Shown here piece after piece: positions 54,084-63,120 of a stretch of DNA of 64,000 nucleotides (position 1 is the stretch's first letter; every line of letters starts with the position of its first letter). The position numbers were made by a program, and so were the translations under genes. Below the pieces are notes generated by a model, which had not been told where the DNA came from, did not search any database, and was given only the letters and a program-made list of their open reading frames with translations. The stretch lies in NCBI GenBank assembly GCA_036398095.1, contig DASWHR010000130.1:1-64000 (forward strand), written 5' to 3'. The stretch is from DASWHR01 sp036398095 (GTDB lineage Bacteria > Actinomycetota > AC-67).

Positions 54084-54301
54084 GCCCCCAGGGTTCGCCC
54101 CCGCCGAAGCCGTCTCCTGCCCCCGGGACCGTTTCGGCCCTGCGCTCGTCGCACCCCCCGGCCGCCGCGAGCGTCCCGATCCTTCTGGCGCGTATGAACG
54201 CCCCGGCCAACGCGCCGAAAGCATGCCGAGCCCGAAAGAAGGATTCTTCATCTCGGCGAAGAAACGTCCACGCGAGGACCGGTCGAGGGGGAGGTTGCAG
54301 G

Positions 54302-55468
54302 ATGCGTCGAAGCTCGTTGATGGTGTCCGTGCTCATCGCCGCGTCGCTCGGCGCGCCGGTGTCTTCGCCGGCGGCGCCCGGGGCGACCGCGCCGCATCCC
54401 GGATTCCTTCTGAGTGCGCAGGCGAACCAACTCGACGTCTACGATCTGTCGGCGCCGGTCCCCGCGCTGTCTCGTTCGACGGTCATACACGCGCACGACC
54501 ACGACCCGGACGCCGAGCCCGGCACCGATCCGGTGGGACGAGGCAACGACGTCAACGGACAGATCTGCCGCATCGTCCAATCGAACGGCGACGTGCGCTA
54601 CGTCATCGGCGAGGACTCGGATCAGGACCGTCTGCCGGCCGGCGTCGCGCAAGGATGGGGGTTGTTCGCAGCGACCGGCGGCGCGACCGGTCCGTGGACG
54701 ATGATCGACAAGATCGTCGCGCCGTATCGCCTGCACGACAACGATCATCAGCCCGAGATGACCGGCTGCGCCGTCTCGGCCGACGGCTCGATGCTGTTCC
54801 TGGTGGATCTGGGCGTCGGCGCGTTCGACGTGCCGGGCGTCGGATCGCTGTTCGTCTACCACCGCGATGCAAGCGGCGACTTCTCTGCAGCCTCGCCGGG
54901 CTGCGTGCTGGCCGACGACCTGACCACCGCCGGCTACATCGCGCTGCACCCGGACGGCTCGGTGCTGGTTCCGGAAAGCGGTCGCTCCGGAGGCGGCGTC
55001 GTCAGCCGTTTCCGGGGCCCGTTCCCGATGCCGGGCGCCGCGTGCGACGCGTACCGAGCCGCGCACGGCGTCGCGTCGCGCGAATCGTTCCTTCGCGCCC
55101 TCGCGCCGCTCCCGTTCGATCCGATCTCGTTCGTGCCGATCTCGATCGTGCGGCGCGGAAGCGGATGGCTGGTCGGCAACGCCGTGCCGGGACAGGTCGC
55201 CGAATACGACCAGACCGGCGGCTTCGTTCGCGTCATCGCCGCCGGGCATCCGCCGGGTGTCGCGGGCATCGCCGTCGACCGGGCCGGCAGCCTCACCATC
55301 GCGAACCTCGGATTGGTGCCGTGCGAGACGGTGCTCTGCCCCGTCGACGGCGCCGGCACTCTCTGGAAGGTCGCCTTCGACCCGGTCTCCGACACGCCGC
55401 TGCCAGCCGTGCCGCTCATGGCCGGGCTGACCTATCCCGAAGGCATCGCCATCTTCGCCGGGATTTGA
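54302..55468 (+). CDS. secreted SMP-30/NHL-like propeller protein
   Basis: A 388-residue exported protein: signal SLMVSVLIAASLGAPVSSPA. The mature protein looks like a six-blade propeller (LLSAQANQLDVYDLSAPVPA, MTGCAVSADGSMLFLVDLGV, GYIALHPDGSVLVPESG, GVAGIAVDRAGSLTIANLGL, GLTYPEGIAIF). No conserved SMP-30 metal site is evident. GGGGGAGG precedes the ATG. It diverges from the LVIVD gene and may work with it at the cell surface. Confidence 0.75.
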   Translation: MRRSSLMVSVLIAASLGAPVSSPAAPGATAPHPGFLLSAQANQLDVYDLSAPVPALSRSTVIHAHDHDPDAEPGTDPVGRGNDVNGQICRIVQSNGDVRYVIGEDSDQDRLPAGVAQGWGLFAATGGATGPWTMIDKIVAPYRLHDNDHQPEMTGCAVSADGSMLFLVDLGVGAFDVPGVGSLFVYHRDASGDFSAASPGCVLADDLTTAGYIALHPDGSVLVPESGRSGGGVVSRFRGPFPMPGAACDAYRAAHGVASRESFLRALAPLPFDPISFVPISIVRRGSGWLVGNAVPGQVAEYDQTGGFVRVIAAGHPPGVAGIAVDRAGSLTIANLGLVPCETVLCPVDGAGTLWKVAFDPVSDTPLPAVPLMAGLTYPEGIAIFAGI

Positions 55469-55502
55469 CGATCACCCCGCCGCAGGCAAGAGCCCGAAGT
55501 TC

Positions 55503-55808
55503 TTACGCGTCCGGCTCGCGCGGGGCGCGCACCAGATCGGGATCGCCGAACGCCTCGCCGGGGCCCGGCTCGAGGATCTGGTCGGGGCGGTGCCGCACGG
55601 CAAGATCGTCCACTTCGCAGCGAACGCCGTCTATCTCGCTCCAATAATCCACGATGGCGGCCGCGTCCTCGGCGGTCTCGCACAGTTGCCGGTGAACGAG
55701 TTCGTCGCCGCGCCAGACGCGTACCTCGACGGTCGGCGATTCGCCGGCTTCGTCGAGCACGATCCGATCGGGGACGGTCAAGGGTACGGCCCGCTTCTTG
55801 TCGGTCAT
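55503..55808 (-). CDS. small protein of unknown function
   Basis: A 101-residue, acidic, soluble protein: PLTVPDRIVLDEAGESPTVE, then WRGDELVHRQLCETAEDAAA and a polar tail. The central strand-helix pattern suggests a small alpha/beta fold. AAGGAGG precedes the ATG. No family recognised. It sits downstream of and co-directional with the TetR gene. Confidence 0.65.
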   Translation of the reverse strand: MTDKKRAVPLTVPDRIVLDEAGESPTVEVRVWRGDELVHRQLCETAEDAAAIVDYWSEIDGVRCEVDDLAVRHRPDQILEPGPGEAFGDPDLVRAPREPDA

Positions 55809-55876
55809 GGTCCGCCTCCTTCCCGCCCATGCTGAACCATCGTGGCCTGCGGCGCCAGGGCCGATAGTCCCGCGAT

Positions 55877-56509
55877 TCAGGCCTTGCGGGTCGAGGCGGT
55901 CAGCATGGGCTGCTTGGGGAGATGACGCAGGCCCATCCACGCCAGCGCGGCGATGTGCCCGGACACCTCTTCCACGGAGGGCCTGCGCGTCTCGGTCCAC
56001 CACTGGCCGACGAACGTCACCATGCCGACCAGAGCGTGCGCGTAGATCGGTGCGGCCTTGGCCTCGTACCCGGCCTTTTTGAACTCGGCCGCGAAGATCT
56101 TCGAGACGCGGTCGGCGACGTCGTTTAACAACCCCGACATGCCGCCGCTCGCGGTTTCCACCGGCGCGTCGCGGGTGAGCACGGCGAAGCCATCGGGATT
56201 CTGCTTCACGTAGGTGAGGAACGCGAGCGCGGCGCGCTCAAGCCGCTCGCGCGGCGTGCCGTGCGAGATGGCTTCGGTCATCCGCGCGACGACGGCCTCC
56301 ATCTCGCGATCGACGATGACCGCGTAGAGCCCTTCCTTGCCGCCGAAATGCTCGTACACGATCGGCTTGGAGATCCTCGCGCGCTCGGCGATCTCTTCGA
56401 CGGAGGCGGCTTCGTACCCGCGCTCGGCGAAGACGGCGCGGCCGATCTCGATCAGTTGCGCCCTGCGGGCGGAGGCTTTCAGCCGGCTCGGTTTCTGGTC
56501 GCTCCCCAT
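55877..56509 (-). CDS. TetR-family regulator of desaturase locus
   Basis: A 210-residue TetR protein: HTH ASARRAQLIEIGRAVFAERG then SVEEIAERARISKPIVYEHF, and a C-terminal effector domain with the pattern GMVTFVGQWWTETRRPSVEE typical of lipid-responsive TetR regulators. It diverges from the acyl-ACP desaturase gene, and three CGTAAC iterons lie between them. It probably represses desaturation and hydrolase genes in response to acyl-CoA or fatty acid (inference). ATG at 56509 chosen over TTG at 56518. Confidence 0.88.
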   Translation of the reverse strand: MGSDQKPSRLKASARRAQLIEIGRAVFAERGYEAASVEEIAERARISKPIVYEHFGGKEGLYAVIVDREMEAVVARMTEAISHGTPRERLERAALAFLTYVKQNPDGFAVLTRDAPVETASGGMSGLLNDVADRVSKIFAAEFKKAGYEAKAAPIYAHALVGMVTFVGQWWTETRRPSVEEVSGHIAALAWMGLRHLPKQPMLTASTRKA

Positions 56510-56532
56510 AATTGACAACGATACTACGCCAG

Positions 56533-56568
56533 CGTAACCTACGGGGACGTAACTTACGGAAGCGTAAC
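56533..56568. promoter_or_regulatory. three 15-bp-spaced CGTAAC iterons
   Basis: The element CGTAAC occurs at 56533, 56548 and 56563, exactly 15 bases apart, within (A/G)CGTAAC(C/T)TACGG-like context. It lies 23-56 bases from the TetR start and 27 bases from the desaturase start, where an operator controlling both genes would be expected. Confidence 0.72.
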
Positions 56569-56595
56569 CTGATACTCGAACCGAGGAGGCCCCCT

Positions 56596-57504
56596 ATGCG
56601 AACCCGAACCCCGACCGCGGCCGGCATGCTCACCGACCTGGAACCCCTCGTCGAAGCGATGTTCGCCCGCCACATGAACGCGGCGCAGGAATGGTTCCCG
56701 CACGAGTACGTGCCGTGGGAGCAGGGCCGCAACTTCGAGCGCGAGCCCTGGGAGCCGGGCGACAGCCGCCTGTCGGACCTGGCCCGGACGGCGCTCGAGT
56801 TGAATCTGCTGACCGAGGACAACCTGCCCTACTACCACCTGGCGATCTGGGACACCTTCGGCGGCGAAGGGCCGTGGGGCGAGTGGGTCCGCCGCTGGAC
56901 GGCGGAAGAGGGACGGCATTCGATCGCGATGCGCGACTTCCTGACCGTCACGCGCGGCATCGACCCCGTCGGGCTAGAGCGCGCGCGCATGGATCACGTC
57001 TCGCGCGGCTACTACCCGGGCGACGACTTCACGCCGCTCGACGGACTGGTGTACGTGACGCTGCAAGAGCTGGCAACGCGGATCTCGCACCGAAACACCG
57101 GCGCGATTACCCAAGATCCCGTGGCGGAGAAGTTGATGGCTCGCATCGCCGTGGACGAGAACCTCCACTACGTCTTCTATCGCGACCTGACCGCCGGCGC
57201 GATCGAGGTGGATTCGTCGGCGGCGGTGTGCGCGATGGAACGGCAAGTCACCGGTTTCACGATGCCGGGACTCGAGCTCCCCGGTTTCCGCGAGAAGGCG
57301 ATCCGGATCGCAAAGGCCGGCATCTACGACCTTCGCATCCATCACGATCAGGTTCTCGTACCGGTGGTGCTCAAGCAGTGGCGCCTCGAAGAGTTGGGCG
57401 GCCTGGACGATGCGGCCGAAAAGGCGCGCGACCGGATCATCGAGTTCCTCGGGCATCTCGACGCCGCCGCCACGCGCTACGAGCAGAAGCGCGCGGCCGG
57501 CTGA
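56596..57504 (+). CDS. acyl-ACP desaturase (DesA-type di-iron enzyme)
   Basis: A 302-residue soluble desaturase of the actinobacterial DesA/stearoyl-ACP type. Di-iron ligands are visible in LTEDNLPYYHLAIW, WTAEEGRHSIAMRDF (EExxH) and VDENLHYVFYRD (DExxH-like ENLH). It introduces a double bond into ACP-bound fatty acids in the cytoplasm. GAGGAGG precedes the ATG. The alpha/beta hydrolase gene follows after 11 bases, and a TetR gene diverges upstream. Confidence 0.9.
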   Translation: MRTRTPTAAGMLTDLEPLVEAMFARHMNAAQEWFPHEYVPWEQGRNFEREPWEPGDSRLSDLARTALELNLLTEDNLPYYHLAIWDTFGGEGPWGEWVRRWTAEEGRHSIAMRDFLTVTRGIDPVGLERARMDHVSRGYYPGDDFTPLDGLVYVTLQELATRISHRNTGAITQDPVAEKLMARIAVDENLHYVFYRDLTAGAIEVDSSAAVCAMERQVTGFTMPGLELPGFREKAIRIAKAGIYDLRIHHDQVLVPVVLKQWRLEELGGLDDAAEKARDRIIEFLGHLDAAATRYEQKRAAG

Positions 57505-57515
57505 CGGTCTTCGAG

Positions 57516-58406
57516 ATGGAAGTTCGCACCGCAACGATCCACGGGAGCCGCGTCGCGTATCGAGCGGCCGGCAACGGTTCGGCGATCGTGTTGATCCACG
57601 GGATGGCCGGCAGCTCCGAGACCTGGGAGCCGGTCATGCCATCCCTGGCGGCATGCGGAACGATCATCGCTCCCGATCTGCCCGGCCACGGCGCATCGGC
57701 CAAACCGCAGGGCGACTATTCGCTGGGAGCGCTCGCCGCGGGAATCCGCGACCTGCTCGTCACGCTCGGACACGACCGGGCGACGGTCGTCGGACATTCG
57801 CTCGGGGGCGGCGTTGCGATGCAATTCGCCTACCAGTTTCCCGAACGGACCCAGCGGCTGGTGCTCGTCTCGTCGGGCGGCCTCGGCCGCGAAGTCAGCC
57901 GGCTGCTGCGCGCACTCGCGCTTCCCGGATCCGAGTACGTTCTGGCCGCGGCGTGCGCGCCGCGCATTCGCGGCGCGGGGACGGCCGTGCAGGGCTGGCT
58001 CGGCAAGCTCGGCCTGCGTCCGGTCCCCGCGGCCTCGGACGTGTGGCGCAGCTACGTGTCGCTCGGCGATCCCGACGCGCGGGCCTCGTTCATCCACACG
58101 CTTCGCGCGGTCATCGACGTCGGCGGACAGCGCGTGAGCGCGCGCGACCGCTTGTATCTCACCGCCGAGATGCCGGCGATGATCGTATGGGGCGACCGCG
58201 ATCCGTTCATTCCCGTCGCCCACGCCCACGCCGCGCACGATGCCATGCCCGGCAGCCGGCTCGAGATCTTCGGCGGCGCCGGACATTATCCACACTGCGA
58301 CGATCCCGAAGCGTTCGCCTCACTCGTGTCGAACTTCATCGCCTCCACGCCGCCGGCCGACCTTGATGCCGGTCAGGTGCGCGATCGGATGGGGAACGTT
58401 CCCTAA
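57516..58406 (+). CDS. alpha/beta hydrolase downstream of desaturase
   Basis: A 296-residue alpha/beta hydrolase: oxyanion region IVLIHGMAGSSETWEPVM, nucleophile elbow VVGHSLGGGVAM, acid in IVWGDRDPFIP and His in FGGAGHYPHCDDP, so the triad is complete. Probably an esterase or thioesterase working with the desaturase on acyl chains (inference). No signal peptide. Separated from the desaturase stop by 11 bases. Confidence 0.88.
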   Translation: MEVRTATIHGSRVAYRAAGNGSAIVLIHGMAGSSETWEPVMPSLAACGTIIAPDLPGHGASAKPQGDYSLGALAAGIRDLLVTLGHDRATVVGHSLGGGVAMQFAYQFPERTQRLVLVSSGGLGREVSRLLRALALPGSEYVLAAACAPRIRGAGTAVQGWLGKLGLRPVPAASDVWRSYVSLGDPDARASFIHTLRAVIDVGGQRVSARDRLYLTAEMPAMIVWGDRDPFIPVAHAHAAHDAMPGSRLEIFGGAGHYPHCDDPEAFASLVSNFIASTPPADLDAGQVRDRMGNVP

Positions 58407-58495
58407 CAGGACCGCACAAGGACCGCAGCAGAACCGCCTTTGTCGAGATGTGCGGATTGTCGCTCTGGACCACCGGTTATCGCCCCGGGAACGCC

Positions 58496-58525
58496 TTGGA
58501 CTGAAGTGTTATGCGGGTGTACTCT
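58496..58525 (+). promoter_or_regulatory. putative sigma-70-type promoter of gltBD
   Basis: TTGGAC (58496-58501) and TACTCT (58520-58525) are separated by 18 bases and lie about 65 bases upstream of the gltB start. No clear nitrogen-regulator site was recognised in the leader. Confidence 0.4.
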
Positions 58526-58590
58526 GAATGTCCCCAGGGCAGCGTCGCCCGGGGCGGCCTCCAATCCTTTTGTCCGTCTAGGGGTGACGC

Positions 58591-61500
58591 ATGTTCAACG
58601 CCATGCCCGAAAAGCAGGGACTCTACGATCCGCAGTTCGAGCGCGACTCGTGCGGTGTCGGCTTCGTCGTGGATATGAAGGGCCGGCCGAGTCACCGCAT
58701 CGTGGACCTTGCGATCTCGGCGCTGCTCAACTTGGAGCACCGCGGCGCGACCGGCGCGGAGACCAACACCGGCGACGGTGCCGGAATCCTGACGCAGATG
58801 CCCGACCGGTTCCTCCGCGACGTCGCCGGCGTAGATCTGCCGGATCTTGGCCACTACGCGGCCGGCATGGCCTTCCTGCCGCAGGACCCGGACGCGCGCG
58901 GCGCGGCGATCGCCGCGATCGAACGGCTCGGCGACGAAGAGGGTTTGACCGTCCTGGGGTGGCGCGACGTGCCGGTCGACGATTCGATGATCGGCGAGCA
59001 GGCGCGCGAGATGATGCCCGTCTTCCGCCACGTCTTCATCGACGGCAACGGATTCGAAGGCTTGGACCTGGAGCGCCGCGTGTTCATGCTGCGCAAGCGC
59101 ATCGAGCATGAAGCCGGCGTCTATTTTCCGAGCCTGTCCACGCGGACGATCATTTGGAAGGGCATGCTCACCTGCCCGCAGCTTCCGGACTTCTTCCCCG
59201 ACATCCGCGACGAGCGGCTCGAGACGGCGCTGGCGCTGGTGCACTCGCGCTTCTCGACGAACACGTTTCCATCGTGGCCGCTTGCGCATCCGTACCGGAT
59301 GATCGCCCACAACGGCGAGATCAACACGCTGCAAGGCAACCGCAACTGGATGCGCGCTCGCGAAGCGTTGCTGGCTTCCGATCTTCTGCCGGGCAAACTG
59401 GAGCGCATCTTCCCGATCATCACGCCGGGTGCGAGCGATTCGGCGTCGTTCGACGAGGTGCTGGAGCTGCTCCACATGGGCGGGCGGTCGTTGCCTCACG
59501 CGGTGCTGATGATGATTCCCGAAGCGTGGGAGAACCATCGCTCGATGGGCCACGAACGGCGCGCGTTCTACCAGTTCCATTCGTCGTTGATGGAACCGTG
59601 GGACGGGCCGGCGTCGATCGCGTTCACCGATGGGAGCGTGATCGGCGCGGTGCTCGATCGCAACGGCCTGAGGCCGTCGCGCTACTGGGTGACCGACGAC
59701 GACTTGGTCGTCATGGCCTCCGAAGTCGGCGTCCTCGACGTCGATCCGGGCAAAATTGTCCGCAAGGGGCGGCTGCAACCGGGCAAGATCTTCTTGGTCG
59801 ACACGGCCAAGGGTCGCATCGTCGAAGACGACGAGATCAAGAACGAACTCGCGCGGGAACACCCCTACGACGACTGGCTGCACGCCGGCGTGATCCGGCT
59901 GCGCGAGCTTCCGGCGCGCGAACGACGCCGCCCGACGCATTCGTCGGTTCTGCGGCGCCAGCAGACCTTCGGCTACACCGAAGAAGAGCTGCGCGTGCTG
60001 ATCGGCCCGATGGCCGGCTCCGGCGCGGAGCCGGTCGGCTCGATGGGCAACGACGCGCCTCTGGCGGCCCTGTCGTCGCGACCGCGGCTACTGTTCGACT
60101 ACTTCCGCCAACTCTTCGCACAGGTGACCAATCCGCCGCTGGACGCGATCCGCGAGGAGCTCGTTACCGCGATGTCGTCGTCGGTCGGACCCGAGCACAA
60201 CCTGCTGGAGCCGGCGCCGGCGTCGTGCCGCCAGATCGAACTGCCGTATCCGGTGATCGACAACGACGAGCTCGCCAAGCTGATCCACGTGGACGAGGAC
60301 GGCAACATGCCGGGCTTTCGTGCGCAATTGTTCAGCGGCTTGTACCGGGTCGCCGGCGACGGAGCGGCGCTTCGGGAACGGCTCGACGAGATCTGCCGCG
60401 AGGTCGACGACGCGATCGCCGGCGGCGTCCGCCTGATCGTGTTGTCGGACCGTCACTCCGACGCAGCACTCGCGCCGATCCCCTCGCTGCTGCTGACCTC
60501 GGCCGTTCACCACCATCTGATCCGCGAAAAGACGCGCACGAAAGTGGGTCTGGTCGTCGAGACCGGCGACGCGCGTGAGGTGCACCACATCGCCTGCCTG
60601 ATCGGCTACGGCGCCGGCGCCGTGAATCCATACCTCGCCTTCGAAACCGTCGAGGACATGATCGCGCGCGACGAGCTGACCGGCGTCACGCCCGAGAAGG
60701 CGATCTACAACTTGATCAAGGGGCTCGGCAAGGGCGTGCTCAAGACGATGTCGAAGATGGGCATCTCGACGGTCGCGTCCTACACCGGCGCCCAGGTCTT
60801 CGAAGCGATCGGGCTGTCGCACGAGCTGGTCGACCAATACTTCACGGGAACGGTCAGCCGTCTGGGCGGAATCGAGCTGGAAGGGGTCGCGCGCGAGTGC
60901 GCGGCGCGGCACCGGATCGCCTACCCGGACCGGCCGGAATCACGCGCGCATCGCGGGCTGGAGATCGGCGGCCATTATGCATGGCGGCGCGAAGGCGAAA
61001 CGCATCTGTTCAACCCGGAAGTTGTCGCGCTGCTTCGTCAAGCGGTGCGCGACGACAGCTACGCGACGTTCAAGAAATACTCGGCCGCGGTGGACGATCA
61101 AGCGCGGAGCCTGGCGACGCTACGCGGGCTGTTCAAGATCAAAGACCAAGAACGCGAGGCGATCCCGATCGACGAGGTCGAACCCATCGAGGAGATCGTC
61201 AAGCGCTTCGCGACCGGCGCGATGTCCTACGGGTCGATCTCGCAGGAGGCGCACGAGACGCTCGCGATCGCGATGAACCGCCTCGGCGGCCGGTCCAACT
61301 CGGGGGAAGGCGGCGAGGATCCCGAGCGCGATCATCTGGATCCGAACGGCGATTCGCGGCGCAGCCGGATCCGTCAGGTTGCGTCCGCCCGCTTCGGCGT
61401 CACCAGCCGCTACCTGTCCAACGCCGACGACTTGCAGATCAAGATCGCTCAAGGCGCAAAGCCCGGCGAAGGCGGACAGTTGCCGGGACAGAAGGTGTAC

Positions 61501-63120
61501 CCCTGGATCGCCAAGACGCGGTTCGCAACGCCGGGCGTCGGCCTGATCTCGCCGCCGCCGCACCACGACATCTACTCGATCGAAGACATCGCACAACTAA
61601 TCCACGACCTGAAGAACTCCAATCCGCTCGCGCGCGTGCACGTCAAACTGGTCGCAGAAGTCGGCGTCGGCACCGTCGCGGCGGGGGTGTGCAAGGCGAA
61701 GTCGGATGTGGTGCTGATCAGCGGCCACGACGGCGGCACCGGCGCGTCGCCGCTGTCCTCGCTCAAGCATGCCGGCGGCCCCTGGGAGCTCGGTCTGGCC
61801 GAAACGCAGCAGACGCTGCTGCTGAACGGCTTGCGCGACCGGATCGTGGTGCAGGTGGACGGTCAGCTCAAGACCGGACGCGACGTCGTGATCGGCGCGC
61901 TGCTCGGCGCCGACGAGTTCGGCTTCGCGACCGCGCCGCTGGTCGCGATCGGCTGCATCATGATGCGGGTCTGCCATCTGGATCTGTGCCCCGTCGGGAT
62001 TGCGACGCAGAATCCGGAGCTTCGCAAGCGCTTCGACGGCGAACCCGAGCACGCGATGGCCTTCATGCGATTCGTTGCGCAAGAGGTTCGCGAGATCCTG
62101 GCCGGACTCGGGTTCCGCTCGTTGCAAGAAGCGATCGGCCGCGCCGAACTGATCGATCCGCACGCGGCGATCGAGCATTGGAAGACCGACGGCATGGACC
62201 TCGCGCCGATCCTGCATGTTCCCGATGTCGGCGACGCGATCCGGCACAACGCCGGGGAACAGGATCACGGCCTTGACAAGGCGCTCGACAACGAGCTCAT
62301 CGAACGGTGCCGCGGCGCGATCGAGCACGGAACGCCGATCTCGTTCGAAATGCCCATCCGCAACGTCAACCGCACGGTCGGCACGATGCTCGGATACCAG
62401 ATCTCGCGGAAGTGGGGCGAGGACGGCCTTCCCGACGGCACGATCGACATTCGGTTCCGCGGAAGCGCCGGCCAGTCGTTCGGGGCCTTCCTTCCGAACG
62501 GTATCCGCCTGACGCTGGAAGGCGACGCGAACGACTACGTCGGCAAGGGCTTGTCGGGCGGCATCATCGTGGTCCATCCCGATCGCGAAGCCCGCTTCAA
62601 GCCGGCCGAGAACATCATCGCCGGAAACGTGATCCTGTACGGAGCGACCGGGGGCGAAGCCTATATTCGCGGTGTCGTCGGGGAGCGCTTCTGCGTCCGC
62701 AACTCGGGAGCGACGGCGGTCGTCGAAGGCGTCGGCGACCACGCGTGCGAATACATGACCGGGGGCCGAGCGGTGATCTTGGGAGGCACCGGACGCAACT
62801 TCGGGGCCGGCATGTCGGGCGGGATCGCGTTCGTCTACGACGCCGACGGCACCTTCCCGACGCGCGTGAACCCCGACATGGTGGATCTGGACCCGCTCGA
62901 CGACCAGGACGACCGGTGGCTGCACGAAACGATCGAGCGTCACTACCAGGCGACGATGTCCGGCGTCGCCTATCTGCTGCTGGCCGACTGGTACAAGGCG
63001 GCCGAGCGATTCGTGAAGGTCATGCCCAAGGACTACAAGCGCGTGGCCGAGGCGACGCGACGCGCCATGGAGCGCGGCGAGTCGGTTGAGGAAGCGGTTA
63101 TGGCGGCGGCCCATGGGTGA
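58591..63120 (+). CDS. gltB: glutamate synthase large (alpha) subunit GltB
   Basis: A 1509-residue NADPH-dependent GOGAT large subunit. It has an N-terminal propeptide and a type II glutaminase domain with catalytic Cys21 (FERDSCGVGFVVDMKG), a central linking domain, and an FMN/2-oxoglutarate synthase domain with the GAMSYGSISQEAHETLAIAM motif. The 3Fe-4S cysteines are C1122, C1128 and C1133 (CIMMRVCHLDLCPVGIA); a C-terminal beta-helix follows (YVGKGLSGGIIVVHP). It transfers the glutamine amide nitrogen to 2-oxoglutarate with electrons from GltD, encoded next with an eight-base overlap. Confidence 0.97.
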   Translation: MFNAMPEKQGLYDPQFERDSCGVGFVVDMKGRPSHRIVDLAISALLNLEHRGATGAETNTGDGAGILTQMPDRFLRDVAGVDLPDLGHYAAGMAFLPQDPDARGAAIAAIERLGDEEGLTVLGWRDVPVDDSMIGEQAREMMPVFRHVFIDGNGFEGLDLERRVFMLRKRIEHEAGVYFPSLSTRTIIWKGMLTCPQLPDFFPDIRDERLETALALVHSRFSTNTFPSWPLAHPYRMIAHNGEINTLQGNRNWMRAREALLASDLLPGKLERIFPIITPGASDSASFDEVLELLHMGGRSLPHAVLMMIPEAWENHRSMGHERRAFYQFHSSLMEPWDGPASIAFTDGSVIGAVLDRNGLRPSRYWVTDDDLVVMASEVGVLDVDPGKIVRKGRLQPGKIFLVDTAKGRIVEDDEIKNELAREHPYDDWLHAGVIRLRELPARERRRPTHSSVLRRQQTFGYTEEELRVLIGPMAGSGAEPVGSMGNDAPLAALSSRPRLLFDYFRQLFAQVTNPPLDAIREELVTAMSSSVGPEHNLLEPAPASCRQIELPYPVIDNDELAKLIHVDEDGNMPGFRAQLFSGLYRVAGDGAALRERLDEICREVDDAIAGGVRLIVLSDRHSDAALAPIPSLLLTSAVHHHLIREKTRTKVGLVVETGDAREVHHIACLIGYGAGAVNPYLAFETVEDMIARDELTGVTPEKAIYNLIKGLGKGVLKTMSKMGISTVASYTGAQVFEAIGLSHELVDQYFTGTVSRLGGIELEGVARECAARHRIAYPDRPESRAHRGLEIGGHYAWRREGETHLFNPEVVALLRQAVRDDSYATFKKYSAAVDDQARSLATLRGLFKIKDQEREAIPIDEVEPIEEIVKRFATGAMSYGSISQEAHETLAIAMNRLGGRSNSGEGGEDPERDHLDPNGDSRRSRIRQVASARFGVTSRYLSNADDLQIKIAQGAKPGEGGQLPGQKVYPWIAKTRFATPGVGLISPPPHHDIYSIEDIAQLIHDLKNSNPLARVHVKLVAEVGVGTVAAGVCKAKSDVVLISGHDGGTGASPLSSLKHAGGPWELGLAETQQTLLLNGLRDRIVVQVDGQLKTGRDVVIGALLGADEFGFATAPLVAIGCIMMRVCHLDLCPVGIATQNPELRKRFDGEPEHAMAFMRFVAQEVREILAGLGFRSLQEAIGRAELIDPHAAIEHWKTDGMDLAPILHVPDVGDAIRHNAGEQDHGLDKALDNELIERCRGAIEHGTPISFEMPIRNVNRTVGTMLGYQISRKWGEDGLPDGTIDIRFRGSAGQSFGAFLPNGIRLTLEGDANDYVGKGLSGGIIVVHPDREARFKPAENIIAGNVILYGATGGEAYIRGVVGERFCVRNSGATAVVEGVGDHACEYMTGGRAVILGGTGRNFGAGMSGGIAFVYDADGTFPTRVNPDMVDLDPLDDQDDRWLHETIERHYQATMSGVAYLLLADWYKAAERFVKVMPKDYKRVAEATRRAMERGESVEEAVMAAAHG

